A DNA stretch of 21,364 bases from Zoogloeaceae bacterium (GTDB lineage Bacteria > Pseudomonadota > Gammaproteobacteria > Burkholderiales > Rhodocyclaceae): the NCBI GenBank assembly GCA_031290955.1, contig JAISLJ010000159.1, positions 1 through 21,364 on the forward strand, written 5' to 3'. The notes below the pieces were generated by a model, which saw nothing but the letters and a program-made list of their open reading frames with translations, was not told the origin of the DNA and did no database searches. The position numbers and the translations under genes are program-made. Positions 19,845 to 21,364 of this stretch are shown here, piece by piece; the stretch's first letter is position 1, and every line of letters begins with the position of its first letter.

Positions 19845-21364
19845 ATGTGGGTCAAATGCGCAATTGAGGTCTGTGGCGGGCGAAGCATGCCCGAGGGCGA
19901 CCAGATCGACATTGCCCGTGGCGTGGCGCGCGACCTCCAGAGCACGATCACCGAGCAACGCGAGGTGCAGGAGACGGCGGAGGACTCGGACGGCAAGATG
20001 GGTTCTGCGCCCACGGAGCCGATCGTGCGCAATGAATACGGCGAGATCACCAACCCGAGCAGCACCCGGCACGCGGATGACTACGAGCGCGATGCGTCGG
20101 AAGCGGCGCGGCTTTATGCGGAGCACCAGCAGAGCACAAAACCAACGCGGGTTCCGCCGCTCTCACCAGCCCCGGCGCACGAGAACGCGCCGCGGCCCAG
20201 CGCCACGCTCACGGAAGCCCAGGTCGCACAGCGCGACTTGTACCGGATCCAGGTGCGCGAGGCGAAGAATGCGTTCTTCGCGCCGATTGCCGATAAGAAC
20301 GTGCCGGGGATTTCGGAAGAAGAGCACGCACATCTCAAGGCCCTGGAAACCGATTTTCGGCGCAAGTACCCGGATCGGGCGTTCGACCTGCTGCCGCAGC
20401 AGGAGCAGAACACGGCGCACATGCGCGCCCTGCGGCGTCGGTTGCGGGTGTTCTTGCGCGACGTGGGGCTGGCCGACCCGAAGAACTTGCCGACGATTGT
20501 GCTCGCGCGTATCCCAGAGCAGGCCAAGGCGTTCGACGGGCGCGCTCTTGTGGACGCCAACGTGATTTTGCTGCGCGCGGGCGAAGCGCGCGCGGACATG
20601 GAAACCCTGGAACTGGTCATCCATGAAGCAGCGCACCTGCGGCAAGTCCCCCGAATTCGGGAGATGGCGCAAACGCCAGGCGGCGAGGCGCATCTGGATG
20701 ATCTGTACGACGAGCTTATGCAAGGATTCCGCGAGAACCCGGACATCCGCTGGTTGCTGAGCAAGCACCCGTTCGACCGGCCCCACAGGGACTCGGAGCT
20801 TCTCCTGGTTGAGAGTTTCGCGCAAGCGGCCATATACTTCACACTTGGCCACAAGAACTCGATCGCGTGGCTGCCAGCATTTCACGATTGGCAACAAGGA
20901 CTCCTTTATGACTACCCAGAAGCCACCACAGCCGCCCAAGACCTCCGAGACACCACCGGCGACAAGAAGGCCGTCCTCGCTGACGCCGCAGGAGCGAGAG
21001 GAACTGTATCAGTATCCGCCAGAGGACCTGTTCGACAGAAGTCCGGAGCATCTGGCGCTACTGGAGAAGTGGAGGCGCGAAGACTAACCCCCGCGCTGCC
21101 CAAAGTAGACGCCTGGCTCGCCGATCCTGCGACGCAGGGCACGCGCCTGGCGCGTCTCTCGGAAGCCGAGCTACGGGAACTGGCCGCCGATGTCATCGCA
21201 TCTGCGCCGACCGGCAAGGGCGCTGCGCTCCTCGCCAAAATCCGTGACTACCAGCAAGCGCATGAGGCCGCTCGCAAGCTTGCCGCGACCAGCGCCACGA
21301 CCTGGGCGCGGCAGTTGGCGCAACTCTCTGCCCCGGCGCTGCGCCAGTTGCAGCGCGTGCTCGC
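19845..21364 (+). CDS. Large protein with HEAAH zinc-metallopeptidase domain (5' part, runs off the window)
   Basis: The frame is open from before 19782 to the last base, so the gene is partial. Start candidates are ATG 19845 (MWVKCAIEVCGG) or 19887 (MPEGDQ), neither with a good ribosome-binding site. Numbering from 19845: residues 1-130 are polar and disordered. Residues ~140-355 form a domain with IHEAAHLRQ (His260, Glu261, His264) and, about 60 residues on, LLLVESFAQAAIYF, where Glu323 would be the third zinc ligand. This is the layout of Glu-zincins, including metallopeptidase domains of polymorphic toxins and phage or plasmid polyvalent proteins. After ~residue 356 comes a linker, then Ala-rich helices (SEAELRELAADV, RQLAQLSAPALRQL). 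Substrate and delivery are unknown. It lies right after the sensor gene with no terminator, suggesting an element boundary near 19,790-19,890. Confidence 0.6.
   Translation, partial: MWVKCAIEVCGGRSMPEGDQIDIARGVARDLQSTITEQREVQETAEDSDGKMGSAPTEPIVRNEYGEITNPSSTRHADDYERDASEAARLYAEHQQSTKPTRVPPLSPAPAHENAPRPSATLTEAQVAQRDLYRIQVREAKNAFFAPIADKNVPGISEEEHAHLKALETDFRRKYPDRAFDLLPQQEQNTAHMRALRRRLRVFLRDVGLADPKNLPTIVLARIPEQAKAFDGRALVDANVILLRAGEARADMETLELVIHEAAHLRQVPRIREMAQTPGGEAHLDDLYDELMQGFRENPDIRWLLSKHPFDRPHRDSELLLVESFAQAAIYFTLGHKNSIAWLPAFHDWQQGLLYDYPEATTAAQDLRDTTGDKKAVLADAAGARGTVSVSARGPVRQKSGASGATGEVEARRLTPALPKVDAWLADPATQGTRLARLSEAELRELAADVIASAPTGKGAALLAKIRDYQQAHEAARKLAATSATTWARQLAQLSAPALRQLQRVL
20908..21087 (+). 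CDS. Nested 59-residue ORF overlapping the metallopeptidase gene in another frame
   Basis: ATG 20908 follows AAGGA with 7-8 bases spacing, a better start signal than that of the host gene. The product is Pro/Thr-rich for ~27 residues, then reads LTPQEREELYQYPPEDLF and a short acidic-basic helix ending KWRRED. It lies wholly inside the longer open frame. Over 20,940-21,085 the small ORF uses the preferred codons of the region (CTG, CAG, GAG, CCG), while the host frame uses AGA, GGA, CGA, GTA and TCA, rare elsewhere here. So the small frame looks like the one under selection in this stretch. It could be an immunity or accessory protein, or mark where two genes were joined. No family recognised. 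Confidence 0.45.
   Translation: MTTQKPPQPPKTSETPPATRRPSSLTPQEREELYQYPPEDLFDRSPEHLALLEKWRRED

Noticed and set aside
19795..20565. Plus-strand 256-residue Arg-rich ORF
   Set aside because: Different frame from the metallopeptidase; very Arg/Thr-rich composition typical of a shadow.
20114..20939. Minus-strand ORFs opposite the metallopeptidase
   Set aside because: Antisense of a frame with good codon bias and a zinc-binding motif.
1..21364. tRNA, rRNA, insertion sequences, riboswitches
   Set aside because: I saw no cloverleaf, rRNA or transposase sequence in either strand; short RNAs could still be missed by eye.

Overview
The window looks like a chromosomal segment of a high-GC Gram-negative bacterium, most likely a betaproteobacterium. 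Supporting this are a phasin (polyhydroxyalkanoate granule protein), an MltD-type lytic transglycosylase with a signal peptide, a GlnK-AmtB pair behind a sigma-54 promoter with an NtrC-like site, an HU protein and a CusR/CusS-type two-component system. Most genes have strongly GC-biased third codon positions. The exceptions are the first ~430 bases and about 10,780-10,880, which are AT-richer and look acquired or scarred. I cannot name a genus.

Layout. 1-669 (+): the last part of a polymorphic-toxin-like protein, with a Hint C-terminal motif followed by an unrecognised domain that runs without its own stop into the antisense of smr. 500-4523 (-): a tight cell-envelope and redox run mltD > trxB > smr. 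4524-5180: a gene-poor spacer with seven 21-bp tandem repeats that can encode a highly basic 45-residue peptide. 5181-6311 (+): secreted CapA-type phosphoesterase-like protein, convergent with and overlapping a DUF808 membrane protein (6222-7136, -). 7493-9266 (-): the glnK-amtB operon with terminator, sigma-54 promoter and NtrC-like site. 9538-10245 (-): rpe. 10304-10621 (-): a second, truncated Hint remnant whose stop codon lies inside the rpe -10 box. 10781-11235 (-): HU gene and two terminators. 11440-12089 (-): phasin gene and terminator. 12421-13189 (+): a small four-cysteine ORF overlapping the start of a MarR-family regulator. 13281-15917 (-): an 878-residue Hanks-type kinase with two zinc ribbons and a C-terminal membrane hairpin. 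16177-17454 (+): a DUF1343/NamZ-type exo-muramidase. 17530-19788 (+): CusR/CusS-type regulator and sensor behind three 12-bp direct repeats. 19845-21364 (+): an HEAAH metallopeptidase-containing protein running off the window, with a 59-residue ORF nested in another frame.

How it fits together. Most of the segment is housekeeping: murein turnover (mltD, namZ), thiol redox (trxB), nitrogen uptake (glnK-amtB), pentose phosphate metabolism (rpe), nucleoid (HU) and carbon storage (phasin). The accessory signals sit between these blocks: two Hint scars, the 21-bp repeat array, the Cys4-MarR pair, the unpartnered zinc-ribbon kinase, and the metallopeptidase with its nested ORF at the right edge. 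The best candidates for undescribed biology are the repeat-encoded cationic peptide, the Cys4 small protein coupled to MarR, and the overlapping reading frames at 20,908-21,087.
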